Shown here piece after piece: positions 1 through 5,025 of a DNA stretch of 5,025 bases; within the stretch, counting starts at the first letter, position 1; each line of letters opens with the position of its first letter. The stretch is from Betaproteobacteria bacterium (GTDB lineage Bacteria > Pseudomonadota > Gammaproteobacteria > Burkholderiales > Burkholderiaceae). A program made the translations under genes and the position numbers. Location: the NCBI GenBank assembly GCA_018969885.1, contig JAGWXN010000244.1:1-5025 (forward strand), read 5' to 3'. The notes beneath the pieces are model-generated. The model was not told where the DNA came from. It saw only the letters and a list, made by a program, of their open reading frames with translations, and ran no database searches.

Positions 1-19
1 GTGAGTGGGCTGAATTCAT
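1..19 (-). CDS. Possible start of a third leftward gene (partial, cut by window edge)
   Basis: An ATG at 19-17 overlaps the TGA stop of the DUF993 gene (18-16) in the ATGA arrangement typical of translationally coupled operon genes. Only six complete codons are visible (M-N-S-A-H-S), so the product cannot be identified from this window. No clear Shine-Dalgarno sequence precedes it, so initiation would depend on ribosomes finishing the upstream gene, or the true start lies further left. By recollection of similar clusters, a sugar phosphate isomerase/epimerase-type TIM barrel often follows a Gfo/Idh/MocA plus DUF993 pair, but nothing in these 19 bases shows that. Confidence 0.35.
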
Positions 20-1194
20 TGGATACCGTGCACGGCCAGAAGAGACGCCATTTTGCTGCATGCACGATCGGGGTCGGCAAGCAGCCCCGCCTGATCGGCC
101 AGCCGGAAAATTTCCGCGAAATGCAGAATGTTGCGCGTGCTCTGCTGCCCGCCCACCATCACGAAGTGGTCCTGGTGGCCGTTGAGCCAAGCCATGAACA
201 CCACGCCGGTTTTGTAGAACCGGGTGGGCGCACGAAAGATGTGACGCGATAGCGGAACAGTGGGCGCAAGAATGCGGTGAAATCGCTCGAGATCCGCAGC
301 GCCGAGCGCATCAAGTGCGGCTGCGGCCGCCGGTGCGATGGAATCAAAAATCCCGAGCAAGGCATCGGAATAGCCCTGAGCATCGCCCGCGATCAGCTCG
401 GCAAAATTGAAATCGTCGCCGGTGTACATGCGGATGCCAGGCGCAAGCCTGCGCCGCATGGCGATTTCGCGGTCTTTATCGAGCAGCGAAATTTTCACGC
501 CGTCAATCCGTGAAGCGTTCCGGTTCAGCACGTCCACCGCAACATCCATGGCGGCATTCAGATCAGCGTGGCCCCAGTAGCCGGCCAGAGCGGGATCAAA
601 CATATCCCCCAGCCAGTGAATGATCACGGGCTCCCTCACCTGGCTCAGCAGATGATCGTAGACACGGCCGTAGTCCTCCGGCGAACGCGCGCAGGCAGCG
701 AGCGCACGACTCGCCATCAGAATCAGTTGGCCCCCCAATGCCTCGATCGCTTCGATCTGCTGTTCATACGCCGCGATCACCTCGGCCACCGAACGCGACG
801 GATCGGGGGAGAGATGATCGGTTCCGGCGCCGCTCGCCACCCGCGCTGGGCCACCGTGCGGCGACGAGCCAAACGCACGGGCCGCAGCGATCGATCGCCG
901 AATCAGTTCGAGCGAGTTACCCCAATCAAGCCCCATCCCGCGCTGGGCAGTGTCCATGGCTTCGGCCACCCCGAAGCCCAGACGCCACAAATGTTCGCGA
1001 TAGGCGATGGTTCGGTCCCAGTCGATCGCGGGCTCGAGCCAGGGGTCGACCTTGGAGAGCGGGTCGGCCACGACATGTGCGGCCGCATAGGCCACCCGGT
1101 TCCAGCCTCGGACCGCGGGCGTCCAGGCGGGGATGCCACTCAAGGTGTAGCGATCGAGGGCGCCGCCAGCCGCTGGCAGTATCAAACTTGGCAT
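16..1194 (-). CDS. DUF993 family protein, dihydrodipicolinate-synthase-like TIM-barrel aldolase/lyase homologue
   Basis: A 392-residue protein that I recognise as DUF993, a branch related to the DHDPS/N-acetylneuraminate-lyase class I aldolase superfamily; its reaction is not established. Expected location is cytoplasmic, with no signal peptide or membrane segment. DGVKISLL (231-238) resembles the strand in DHDPS relatives that carries the Schiff-base lysine, making Lys234 the candidate catalytic residue. YTGDDFNFAEL (257-267) resembles the following 'GDD' strand. IIHWLGDMF (191-199) sits where many relatives have a Tyr-Asn pair, so the usual general-acid tyrosine appears absent. HFVMVGGQQS (343-352) lies near the C-terminus. 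The start at 1194 is preferred because AGGGAG lies 7 bases upstream, it gives a DUF993-like length, and the longer frame (to 1548) would overlap the oxidoreductase gene. The gene follows that oxidoreductase by 13 bases and is probably cotranscribed. Family call is fairly sure; a lyase or aldolase role on a sugar-derived keto acid is inference. Confidence 0.85.
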   Translation of the reverse strand: MPSLILPAAGGALDRYTLSGIPAWTPAVRGWNRVAYAAAHVVADPLSKVDPWLEPAIDWDRTIAYREHLWRLGFGVAEAMDTAQRGMGLDWGNSLELIRRSIAAARAFGSSPHGGPARVASGAGTDHLSPDPSRSVAEVIAAYEQQIEAIEALGGQLILMASRALAACARSPEDYGRVYDHLLSQVREPVIIHWLGDMFDPALAGYWGHADLNAAMDVAVDVLNRNASRIDGVKISLLDKDREIAMRRRLAPGIRMYTGDDFNFAELIAGDAQGYSDALLGIFDSIAPAAAAALDALGAADLERFHRILAPTVPLSRHIFRAPTRFYKTGVVFMAWLNGHQDHFVMVGGQQSTRNILHFAEIFRLADQAGLLADPDRACSKMASLLAVHGIQ

Positions 1195-1201
1195 TGACGC
1201 G

Positions 1202-1207
1202 CTCCCT
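1202..1207 (-). promoter_or_regulatory. Ribosome binding site of the DUF993 gene, touching the upstream stop codon
   Basis: On the minus strand AGGGAG lies 7 bases before the ATG at 1194 and begins inside or directly after the TGA stop (1210-1208) of the oxidoreductase gene, read as TGAAGGGAGCGCGTCAATG. Stop, SD and start fit within 19 bases, which supports coupled translation and fixes the DUF993 start at 1194 rather than any upstream codon. Confidence 0.75.
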
Positions 1208-2362
1208 TCAGGCAGGCAAGGGCCCGACATCAACCCAGCGACGTTCGCGCCACGACTGCAGCGCAGCCTCCACCAGTTGCACGCCTTTCGCGCCCTCGCG
1301 CAGGTTCCAGCGGAACGCCCCCCCTTCAACCACATGGCGAAGGAAGAGCTCCCATTGCGCCTTGAAAGCGTTGTCAAACACCACAGTGTCAGGCACCTCC
1401 TGCCAGCCATCCATGAACTGAATCGGCTGCGGCAGATCAGGATTCCAGACGGGCTTGGGCGTGTTGACCCGAGACTGCGTCCGACACCCGCGGAGCCCGG
1501 CGACCGCCGAACCGTGGGTGCCATCCACCTGCAAAGTGAGCAGATCATCGCGGCGCACGCGTACTGCCCACGAACTGTTGAAATGTGCGATCACGCCTGA
1601 GGCGAGCTGAAAGGTTGCATACGCTGCATCATCGGCCGTTGCGGTGTAGGGCTTGCCCTGTTCATCCCAGCGCGTAGGAATGTGTGTGGCGCCCAGGCAG
1701 GACACCGACCGGACCTCGCCGAACAGGTTGTCGATCACGTAGCGCCAGTGGCAGAGCATGTCGAGGATGATGCCGCCGCCGTCCTCGGTGCGATAGTTCC
1801 AGCTCGGGCGTTGGGCAGGCTGCAGATCCCCCTCAAACACCCAATAGCCAAACTCGCCCCGTACCGACAGAATGCGACCGAAAAACCCGGAGTCGATCAG
1901 CATCTTGAGCTTGAGCAGACCCGGCAGCCAGAGTTTGTCCTGCACCACGCCATGCCGCACGCCCGCCGCCTCAGCGGCTCGCGCGATCCCTAGCGCAGCC
2001 TCCATGCTGGTAGCGGATGGTTTTTCACAATAAATGTGCTTACCTGCTGCAATCGCCTTGTGAATGAGCTCAGGCCGCATCTGGGTCGTTGCAGCGTCGA
2101 AGAACACGGTATCGGCGGGGTTGGCGAGCGCCGCATCAAGGTCGGTGCCCCAGCGCAATCCGCCATGCTGGGCCGCCAGCGCCGCCATGCGGTCTGCACC
2201 CCGGCCGATCAGGATCGGATCGGGCATCAATCGAGTGCCATCAGACAGGCGCACACCGCCCTGCTCGCGAATTGCCTTGATCGACCGAATCAGATGCTGG
2301 TTGAGACCCATTCGGCCAGTGACGCCGTACATGATGATGCCAATGCGCTGGGCGTTGCTCAT
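1208..2362 (-). CDS. Gfo/Idh/MocA family NAD(P)-dependent oxidoreductase
   Basis: A 384-residue cytoplasmic oxidoreductase of the Gfo/Idh/MocA family, whose members oxidise or reduce hydroxyl carbons of sugars, inositols and related polyols. The N-terminal Rossmann fold begins with IIMYGVTGRMG (9-19). The second strand ends LIGRGADRM (51-59); the Arg where an acidic residue would favour NAD suggests NADP, which is inference. IYCEKPSA (110-117) is the family EKP motif with Lys114 as the catalytic lysine. GGGIILDMLCHW (195-206) supplies the Asp201-x3-His205 active-site pair. The extra stretch at 33-48, between the first helix and second strand, marks a subfamily. The start at 2362 is chosen because AGGAG lies 9 bases upstream; an in-frame ATG at 2410 has no such site. 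It is first in the leftward unit, ahead of DUF993. Substrate is unknown, and a sugar or sugar-like compound is the reasonable guess. Confidence 0.9.
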   Translation of the reverse strand: MSNAQRIGIIMYGVTGRMGLNQHLIRSIKAIREQGGVRLSDGTRLMPDPILIGRGADRMAALAAQHGGLRWGTDLDAALANPADTVFFDAATTQMRPELIHKAIAAGKHIYCEKPSATSMEAALGIARAAEAAGVRHGVVQDKLWLPGLLKLKMLIDSGFFGRILSVRGEFGYWVFEGDLQPAQRPSWNYRTEDGGGIILDMLCHWRYVIDNLFGEVRSVSCLGATHIPTRWDEQGKPYTATADDAAYATFQLASGVIAHFNSSWAVRVRRDDLLTLQVDGTHGSAVAGLRGCRTQSRVNTPKPVWNPDLPQPIQFMDGWQEVPDTVVFDNAFKAQWELFLRHVVEGGAFRWNLREGAKGVQLVEAALQSWRERRWVDVGPLPA

Positions 2363-2371
2363 CGAGCGCTT

Positions 2372-2376
2372 CTCCT
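2372..2376 (-). promoter_or_regulatory. Ribosome binding site of the Gfo/Idh/MocA gene
   Basis: AGGAG on the minus strand (plus-strand CTCCT) lies 9 bases before the ATG at 2362. It decides the start, since the alternative in-frame ATG at 2410 would place this strong SD inside the coding region. Confidence 0.75.
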
Positions 2377-2449
2377 GAGAAATGTAGGTTGAGGTGCCGG
2401 GGGGCAGCACTCCGTGCCGTACGCCCGCCTTGTGGCCCGGCGCTCTACG

Positions 2450-2479
2450 ATGTTACCCCGCGAGCCCCGCGCATGAAAA
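2450..2479 (-). promoter_or_regulatory. Candidate sigma70-type promoter for the leftward operon
   Basis: On the minus strand TTTTCA (2479-2474) and TAACAT (2455-2450) each match four of six consensus positions and are 18 bases apart. Transcription would begin near 2443, leaving a leader of about 80 bases before the ATG at 2362. The palindrome at 2483-2497 lies just upstream of the -35 box. Found by eye only; hexamers of this quality occur by chance. Confidence 0.3.
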
Positions 2480-2500
2480 TTAGCTTCGTTGCGAAGCGAA
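2480..2500. repeat. Near-perfect palindrome, candidate operator between the divergent promoters
   Basis: The core GCTTCGTTGCGAAGC (2483-2497) has perfect 6-base arms around a TTG centre. After one mismatch (A2482/G2498) the symmetry continues for two more pairs (TT at 2480-2481, AA at 2499-2500), giving 8 of 9 pairs. The right half also reads as a tandem GCGAA GCGAA (2491-2500). It lies in non-coding DNA roughly midway between the two divergent starts and directly between the proposed -35 boxes (2474-2479 leftward, 2509-2514 rightward), where one bound regulator could control both units. No regulator gene is in the window and the odd-length centre does not match the usual LacI-type CG-centred operator, so the protein family cannot be named. 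Confidence 0.5.
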
Positions 2501-2508
2501 ACCTGCAC

Positions 2509-2538
2509 TTGTGGAGAGTGCGGCGGCCTGGGTACCAT
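2509..2538 (+). promoter_or_regulatory. Candidate sigma70-type promoter for the rightward operon
   Basis: TTGTGG (2509-2514) and TACCAT (2533-2538) are 18 bases apart and match the -35 and -10 consensus at three and four of six positions. Transcription would start near 2545, leaving a leader of about 70 bases that contains the hairpin at 2573-2591. Weak by-eye prediction, supported mainly by its position upstream of the operon and beside the palindrome. Confidence 0.22.
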
Positions 2539-2572
2539 CGGCTACGGTCGTTCCCCGCCGTCCCGTTGTGCA

Positions 2573-2591
2573 GACTGGCCCCTTGCCAGTC
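2573..2591 (+). repeat. Perfect 7-bp inverted repeat in the leader of the MetE-like gene
   Basis: GACTGGC (2573-2579), a five-base spacer CCCTT, then GCCAGTC (2585-2591) form a perfect inverted repeat able to fold into an RNA hairpin. It ends 15 bases before the AGGAG of the MetE-like gene. A partial direct repeat GCCAG recurs at 2594-2598. There is no T-tract after it, so it does not look like an intrinsic terminator. It could be a protein-binding site on DNA or an RNA leader structure affecting expression. Confidence 0.4.
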
Positions 2592-2606
2592 GTGCCAGCA
2601 TTCCTC

Positions 2607-2611
2607 AGGAG
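2607..2611 (+). promoter_or_regulatory. Ribosome binding site of the MetE-like gene
   Basis: AGGAG lies 6 bases before the ATG at 2618. This sets the start there rather than at the in-frame ATG at 2489, whose extra 43 residues are unlike the family and would run through the palindrome and promoter region. Confidence 0.75.
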
Positions 2612-2617
2612 ACTTTC

Positions 2618-3622
2618 ATGCCCCGTATCCGTACGACCGTCGTCGGTTCCTACCCTGTGCCTGAATGGCTGGTCGCCAGCCCCTCAGCCCAGGCCCTCAC
2701 CGATGCCACCCGGGTCGTGATCCACACCCAGGAGCGGGCGGGCGTTGATCTGGTCTGCGATGGTGAGCTCTACCGCTTCGATATCAATCATCCCGAGACC
2801 AACGGGATGATTGAATACTTCGTTCGGCCCATGGACGGCATCACGCAGCGTTTTACCTTCGATGACCTGATTGCCTACCGCAACACCTCGGGAACTCGCT
2901 TTCGTACTCGCCCTCCAGGAACCGTCACCGGCCCGGTTTCAAGTGGCACCCTTGACCTGCCGCTCGCCTGCGAGAGCGCGCGCAGACTCGCCACCCACCC
3001 GTTTAAGTTCACGCTCACCGGCCCGCATATGCTGGCCAAAACCCTGATCGATCGTCACTATCCCGATCTGCCCGCCCTGTGCGACGCCATCGGCGGCGTG
3101 CTGGCCGAACAGGTCGCGCACTGCGAGGCCGATGTGATCCAGGTTGATGAGGCCAATCTTCCCGGCCACGCGGAGGAGTGGGAATGGGCGGCCGCCTCGA
3201 TGAACCGGGTGCTCGACGCGGCGCGCTGCCCCACTGCCGTACACCTCTGTTTTGGGAACTATGGCGGCCAGAGCATTCAGAAGGGCAGCTGGGACCGCCT
3301 GATTGGTTACCTCAACGCGCTCCATGTTGATCATGTGGTGATGGAGTGCGCGCATCGCCCCGCCGAGGAACTCGCCGCTTTTCGAGAGCTCCGACCCGAC
3401 ATCGGGTTCGGCCTGGGCGTGATCGATGTGAAGTCCACCACCATCGAGTCAGCCGAAGAGGTCGCTCGCGCGATTGAACGGGCAGCTGCCGTGCTGGGCG
3501 CCGATCGCATCCGATACATCCACCCTGATTGCGGCTTCTGGATGCTCAAGCGATCCATCGCTGATGGCAAGATCCGCGCCCTCGCTGCGGGCCGTGACCT
3601 GTTCGAGGGCATCGGCCGATGA
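2618..3622 (+). CDS. Stand-alone MetE C-terminal-domain-like zinc methyltransferase homologue (Meth_synt_2 family)
   Basis: A 334-residue single-domain relative of the catalytic half of cobalamin-independent methionine synthase; the N-terminal MetE domain is absent. Such proteins transfer methyl or alkyl groups to a zinc-bound thiol. Visible signatures in order: TTVVGSYP (6-13) and DGE (48-50), at the amino-acid thiol site; TGPHML (134-139); QVDEAN (175-180), matching the MetE QxDEP strand; and all four zinc ligands, His209 and Cys211 in HLC, Glu243 in MEC, and Cys305 in HPDCG. By contrast, positions that in E. coli MetE contact folate appear changed: Cys516 to Phe95, Trp561 to about Lys141, Glu605 to Gly183. 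The proton-donor His of the DIHS motif is Lys272 in DVKS. E. coli numbering is from memory. It is first in the rightward operon and its stop overlaps the next start. Likely a folate-independent methyl or alkyl transferase; core-MetE and epoxyalkane:coenzyme M transferase are related options. Donor and acceptor are unknown. Confidence 0.85.
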   Translation: MPRIRTTVVGSYPVPEWLVASPSAQALTDATRVVIHTQERAGVDLVCDGELYRFDINHPETNGMIEYFVRPMDGITQRFTFDDLIAYRNTSGTRFRTRPPGTVTGPVSSGTLDLPLACESARRLATHPFKFTLTGPHMLAKTLIDRHYPDLPALCDAIGGVLAEQVAHCEADVIQVDEANLPGHAEEWEWAAASMNRVLDAARCPTAVHLCFGNYGGQSIQKGSWDRLIGYLNALHVDHVVMECAHRPAEELAAFRELRPDIGFGLGVIDVKSTTIESAEEVARAIERAAAVLGADRIRYIHPDCGFWMLKRSIADGKIRALAAGRDLFEGIGR

Positions 3623-4665
3623 GTGCAGGTCATTTACCCTCCGGCTTTGCCAACGTCGCCGCGCTCGAAGACACGATGACCGCGCCCTCGCCGGCGCTGA
3701 CCAGCGAATTAAGCGCATTGGATGGCGATCTGATCGTGCTGGGTGTGGGTGGCAAAATGGGTCCGACGCTTGCTCGGATGGCCAAACGCGCGGCACCTCA
3801 TAAGCGTGTGCTGGGTGTGGCCCGCTTTAGCGACCCGGCGATTGCCACCCAGTTGCGCGAGGCGGGCGTCGAGCCGATCAGTTGCGACCTGCTCGATCGC
3901 GAGGCGATTGCGAAGCTTCCCAACCATCGCGACGGCGTCACCAACGTGATCTTCATGGCCGGACACAAATTCGGCGCAAGCGGCAATCCTGCCTTCACCT
4001 GGGCGATGAATGTTGCGGTGCCGTGGATGGTGGCCGAGCACTATCGATCGTGTCGGATCGTTGCCTTTTCCACTGCCTGCGTCTATCCGTTCTTCCCCAC
4101 CGACGGACCTGGCGCCACCGAAGCTGAGCCCGCCATCCCGCCACCCGGCGACTACGCCGCCTCGTGCGTAGGCCGCGAACGGATGTTCGAGCATGCTTCG
4201 CAGCGCTGGGGCACGCCCGGACGGCTGGTGCGTCTGTCCTACGCGATCGATATGCGCTACGGCGTCTTACGCGATGTTGCCGATGCGGTACTCAACCGTC
4301 GCCCCATTGATCTCACCATGGGTTGGGCCGACGTGATCTGGCAAGGCGATGCCAACGAACAGGCGCTCCGTCTGCTGGGGCACTGTACAAGCCCCACCTC
4401 CCCTATCAATATCACAGGGCCGGCGCACACCTCCATTCGCTGGCTCGCAAGCGAATTCGGAAAGCGCCTGGGCCGCGAACCGATTCTTACCGGCGCCGAA
4501 GCGCCCACCGCCTGGCTGGTCGACACCTCGGCCTCACAAAAGTTGTTCGGGCTGCCGAGCGTTCCGCTTCCCACGCTGATCGACTGGGTGGCCGACTGGG
4601 TGACGCGGGGCGGCGAAAGCCTGGGTAAGCCCACGCATTTCGAGGCGCGCGACGGTCGCTACTGA
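3619..4665 (+). CDS. NAD-dependent epimerase/dehydratase-like SDR protein with altered YxxxK motif
   Basis: A 348-residue extended-SDR-type Rossmann protein. LIVLGVGGKMG (38-48) is the nucleotide-binding glycine loop. After the second strand, GVARFSD (66-72) has Arg rather than an acidic residue, hinting at NADP or altered cofactor binding. CDLLD (89-93) is the usual post-strand-3 Asp, and NVIFMAGHKFG (109-119) the fourth strand. FSTACVYPFF (150-159) carries the catalytic Ser/Thr region. The expected YxxxK is Tyr179-AAS-Cys183, followed by VGRERMF. The C-terminal half includes DVIWQGDANEQA (238-249), NITGP (264-268) and a KPTHFEARDGRY ending. These motifs look familiar from a widespread but uncharacterised epimerase-like family, from memory. 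Start at 3619 overlaps the previous stop as ATGA, with GAGGG 9 bases upstream; an alternative ATG at 3676 would remove 19 poorly conserved-looking residues. Cotranscribed with the MetE-like gene. Substrate unknown; it might act on a sugar-like compound or be a non-catalytic relative. Confidence 0.82.
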   Translation: MSAGHLPSGFANVAALEDTMTAPSPALTSELSALDGDLIVLGVGGKMGPTLARMAKRAAPHKRVLGVARFSDPAIATQLREAGVEPISCDLLDREAIAKLPNHRDGVTNVIFMAGHKFGASGNPAFTWAMNVAVPWMVAEHYRSCRIVAFSTACVYPFFPTDGPGATEAEPAIPPPGDYAASCVGRERMFEHASQRWGTPGRLVRLSYAIDMRYGVLRDVADAVLNRRPIDLTMGWADVIWQGDANEQALRLLGHCTSPTSPINITGPAHTSIRWLASEFGKRLGREPILTGAEAPTAWLVDTSASQKLFGLPSVPLPTLIDWVADWVTRGGESLGKPTHFEARDGRY

Positions 4666-4692
4666 CCCCCCGCTTCCAACGTCAAGGCCGCT

Positions 4693-5025
4693 ATGCCAAA
4701 CCAAGCTGCCATGCTGATTGAGCCCACACTGGCCGATCTGGACGGCCTGCTAGCGCTTTCGGAGGCGGCGCACTGGAATCAGACCCGCGATGACTGGGCC
4801 TGGATGCTCGCCCATGGTCGGACCCGCGCGCTATGCGATCACAACACCCTAGTCGCCTCGATCCTGGTGCTTCCCTGGCCCGCGATCACCGATCAGCCCC
4901 CGCCTTCAACCGCCGCCTCGCTCGCCTGGATCAGCATGGTGTTGGTGCTACCGGCGCACCGCGGCAAGGGACACGCCACGCGTCTCCTGGAAGAGAGCCT
5001 TGCGTGGCTGCGCGAACCCGCGCAG
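4693..5025 (+). CDS. GNAT family N-acetyltransferase (partial, cut by window edge)
   Basis: The first 111 codons of a GNAT acetyltransferase, which transfers an acetyl group from acetyl-CoA to an amine; the rest lies beyond the right edge. HWNQTRDDWAWML (27-39) is typical of the N-terminal region of one GNAT subgroup. The strand ISMVLVLPAHR (80-90) leads into RGKGHATRLL (90-99), the acetyl-CoA pyrophosphate loop with the R-x-x-G-x-A pattern (Arg90, Gly93, Ala95). In members I recall with this N-terminus, a second YitH-like domain follows, giving about 280 residues; this cannot be checked here. The start at 4693 has AAGG 5 bases upstream; Met7 (4711) is a less supported alternative. It begins 27 bases after the epimerase-like gene on the same strand with no terminator between, so it probably belongs to the operon. 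Acceptor substrate unknown. Confidence 0.82.
   Translation, partial: MPNQAAMLIEPTLADLDGLLALSEAAHWNQTRDDWAWMLAHGRTRALCDHNTLVASILVLPWPAITDQPPPSTAASLAWISMVLVLPAHRGKGHATRLLEESLAWLREPAQ

Noticed and set aside
1..252. Plus-strand frame starting with GTG at position 1
   Set aside because: Antisense to the C-terminal part of the DUF993 gene, with no recognisable domain.
738..1421. Long plus-strand open frame (227 codons) and another at 568-1197
   Set aside because: Both lie antisense to the DUF993 and oxidoreductase genes; their translations are Arg/Pro/Ser-rich low-information sequence, as expected for shadow frames in GC-rich DNA.
1195..1548. Open extension of the DUF993 frame upstream to an ATG at 1548
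   Set aside because: It would overlap the well-supported oxidoreductase gene by about 340 bases; the encoded residues are Arg/Ser/Cys-rich and unlike DUF993, and the strong SD supports the ATG at 1194.
2363..2410. N-terminal extension of the oxidoreductase to an ATG at 2410
   Set aside because: The AGGAG at 2372-2376 would then lie inside the gene, and the extra 16 residues precede the normal Rossmann start without resembling the family.
2480..2500. Palindrome read as a LacI-family operator
   Set aside because: The centre is an odd three-base TTG, not the usual CG-centred even palindrome, and no regulator gene is present to support a family assignment.
2573..2591. Hairpin read as an intrinsic terminator
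   Set aside because: No T-run follows on either strand, and it sits directly upstream of a gene start between divergent operons, where no transcript needs to end.
2489..2617. N-terminal extension of the MetE-like gene to an ATG-type start at 2489
   Set aside because: The extension contains the palindrome edge, the promoter candidate and the hairpin; the family begins at the TTVVGSYP region right after the ATG at 2618, which has a good SD.
3709..4194. Minus-strand open frame of 161 codons, and a similar one at 2939-3355
   Set aside because: Antisense to the SDR and MetE-like genes, whose domain motifs are unmistakable; the antisense translations show no known motif and no ribosome binding site stands out.

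Overview
The window is GC-rich, densely coding bacterial DNA with a good AGGAG- or AGGGAG-type ribosome binding site before most genes. Gene style (short gaps, ATGA stop/start overlaps, two divergent operons) fits a high-GC Gram-negative such as a Pseudomonadota member. This is a weak inference: no rRNA, tRNA or taxon marker is present. No mobile element, CRISPR array or RNA gene was seen.

Layout: a 255-base control region (2363-2617) separates two divergent transcription units. Leftward (minus strand) lie a Gfo/Idh/MocA-family oxidoreductase (2362-1208), a DUF993 dihydrodipicolinate-synthase-like aldolase/lyase homologue (1194-16), and probably the first codons of a third gene overlapping the DUF993 stop by ATGA (19-1, cut by the window edge). 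Rightward (plus strand) lie a stand-alone MetE-C-terminal-domain-like zinc methyltransferase homologue (2618-3622), an atypical NAD(P)-dependent epimerase/dehydratase-like SDR protein overlapping it by ATGA (3619-4665), and a GNAT acetyltransferase cut by the right edge (4693-5025). The control region holds a plausible promoter for each direction, a near-perfect palindrome lying between the two -35 boxes, and a separate 7-bp hairpin in the rightward leader.

How the genes may work together: an oxidoreductase with an intact EKP/DxxxH active site, a TIM-barrel aldolase-like enzyme with a candidate Schiff-base lysine, and a Rossmann epimerase-like protein together look like a small-molecule (sugar, polyol or sugar-acid type) catabolic pathway. 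The unusual member is the MetE-like protein. It keeps the zinc ligands and the homocysteine-site residues of methionine synthase but has lost several residues that bind 5-methyltetrahydrofolate, so it may move a methyl or alkyl group between another donor and a thiol. The substrate cannot be read from the sequence. The most notable points are the combination of these genes, the altered active sites of three of them, and the candidate operator between the two promoters.
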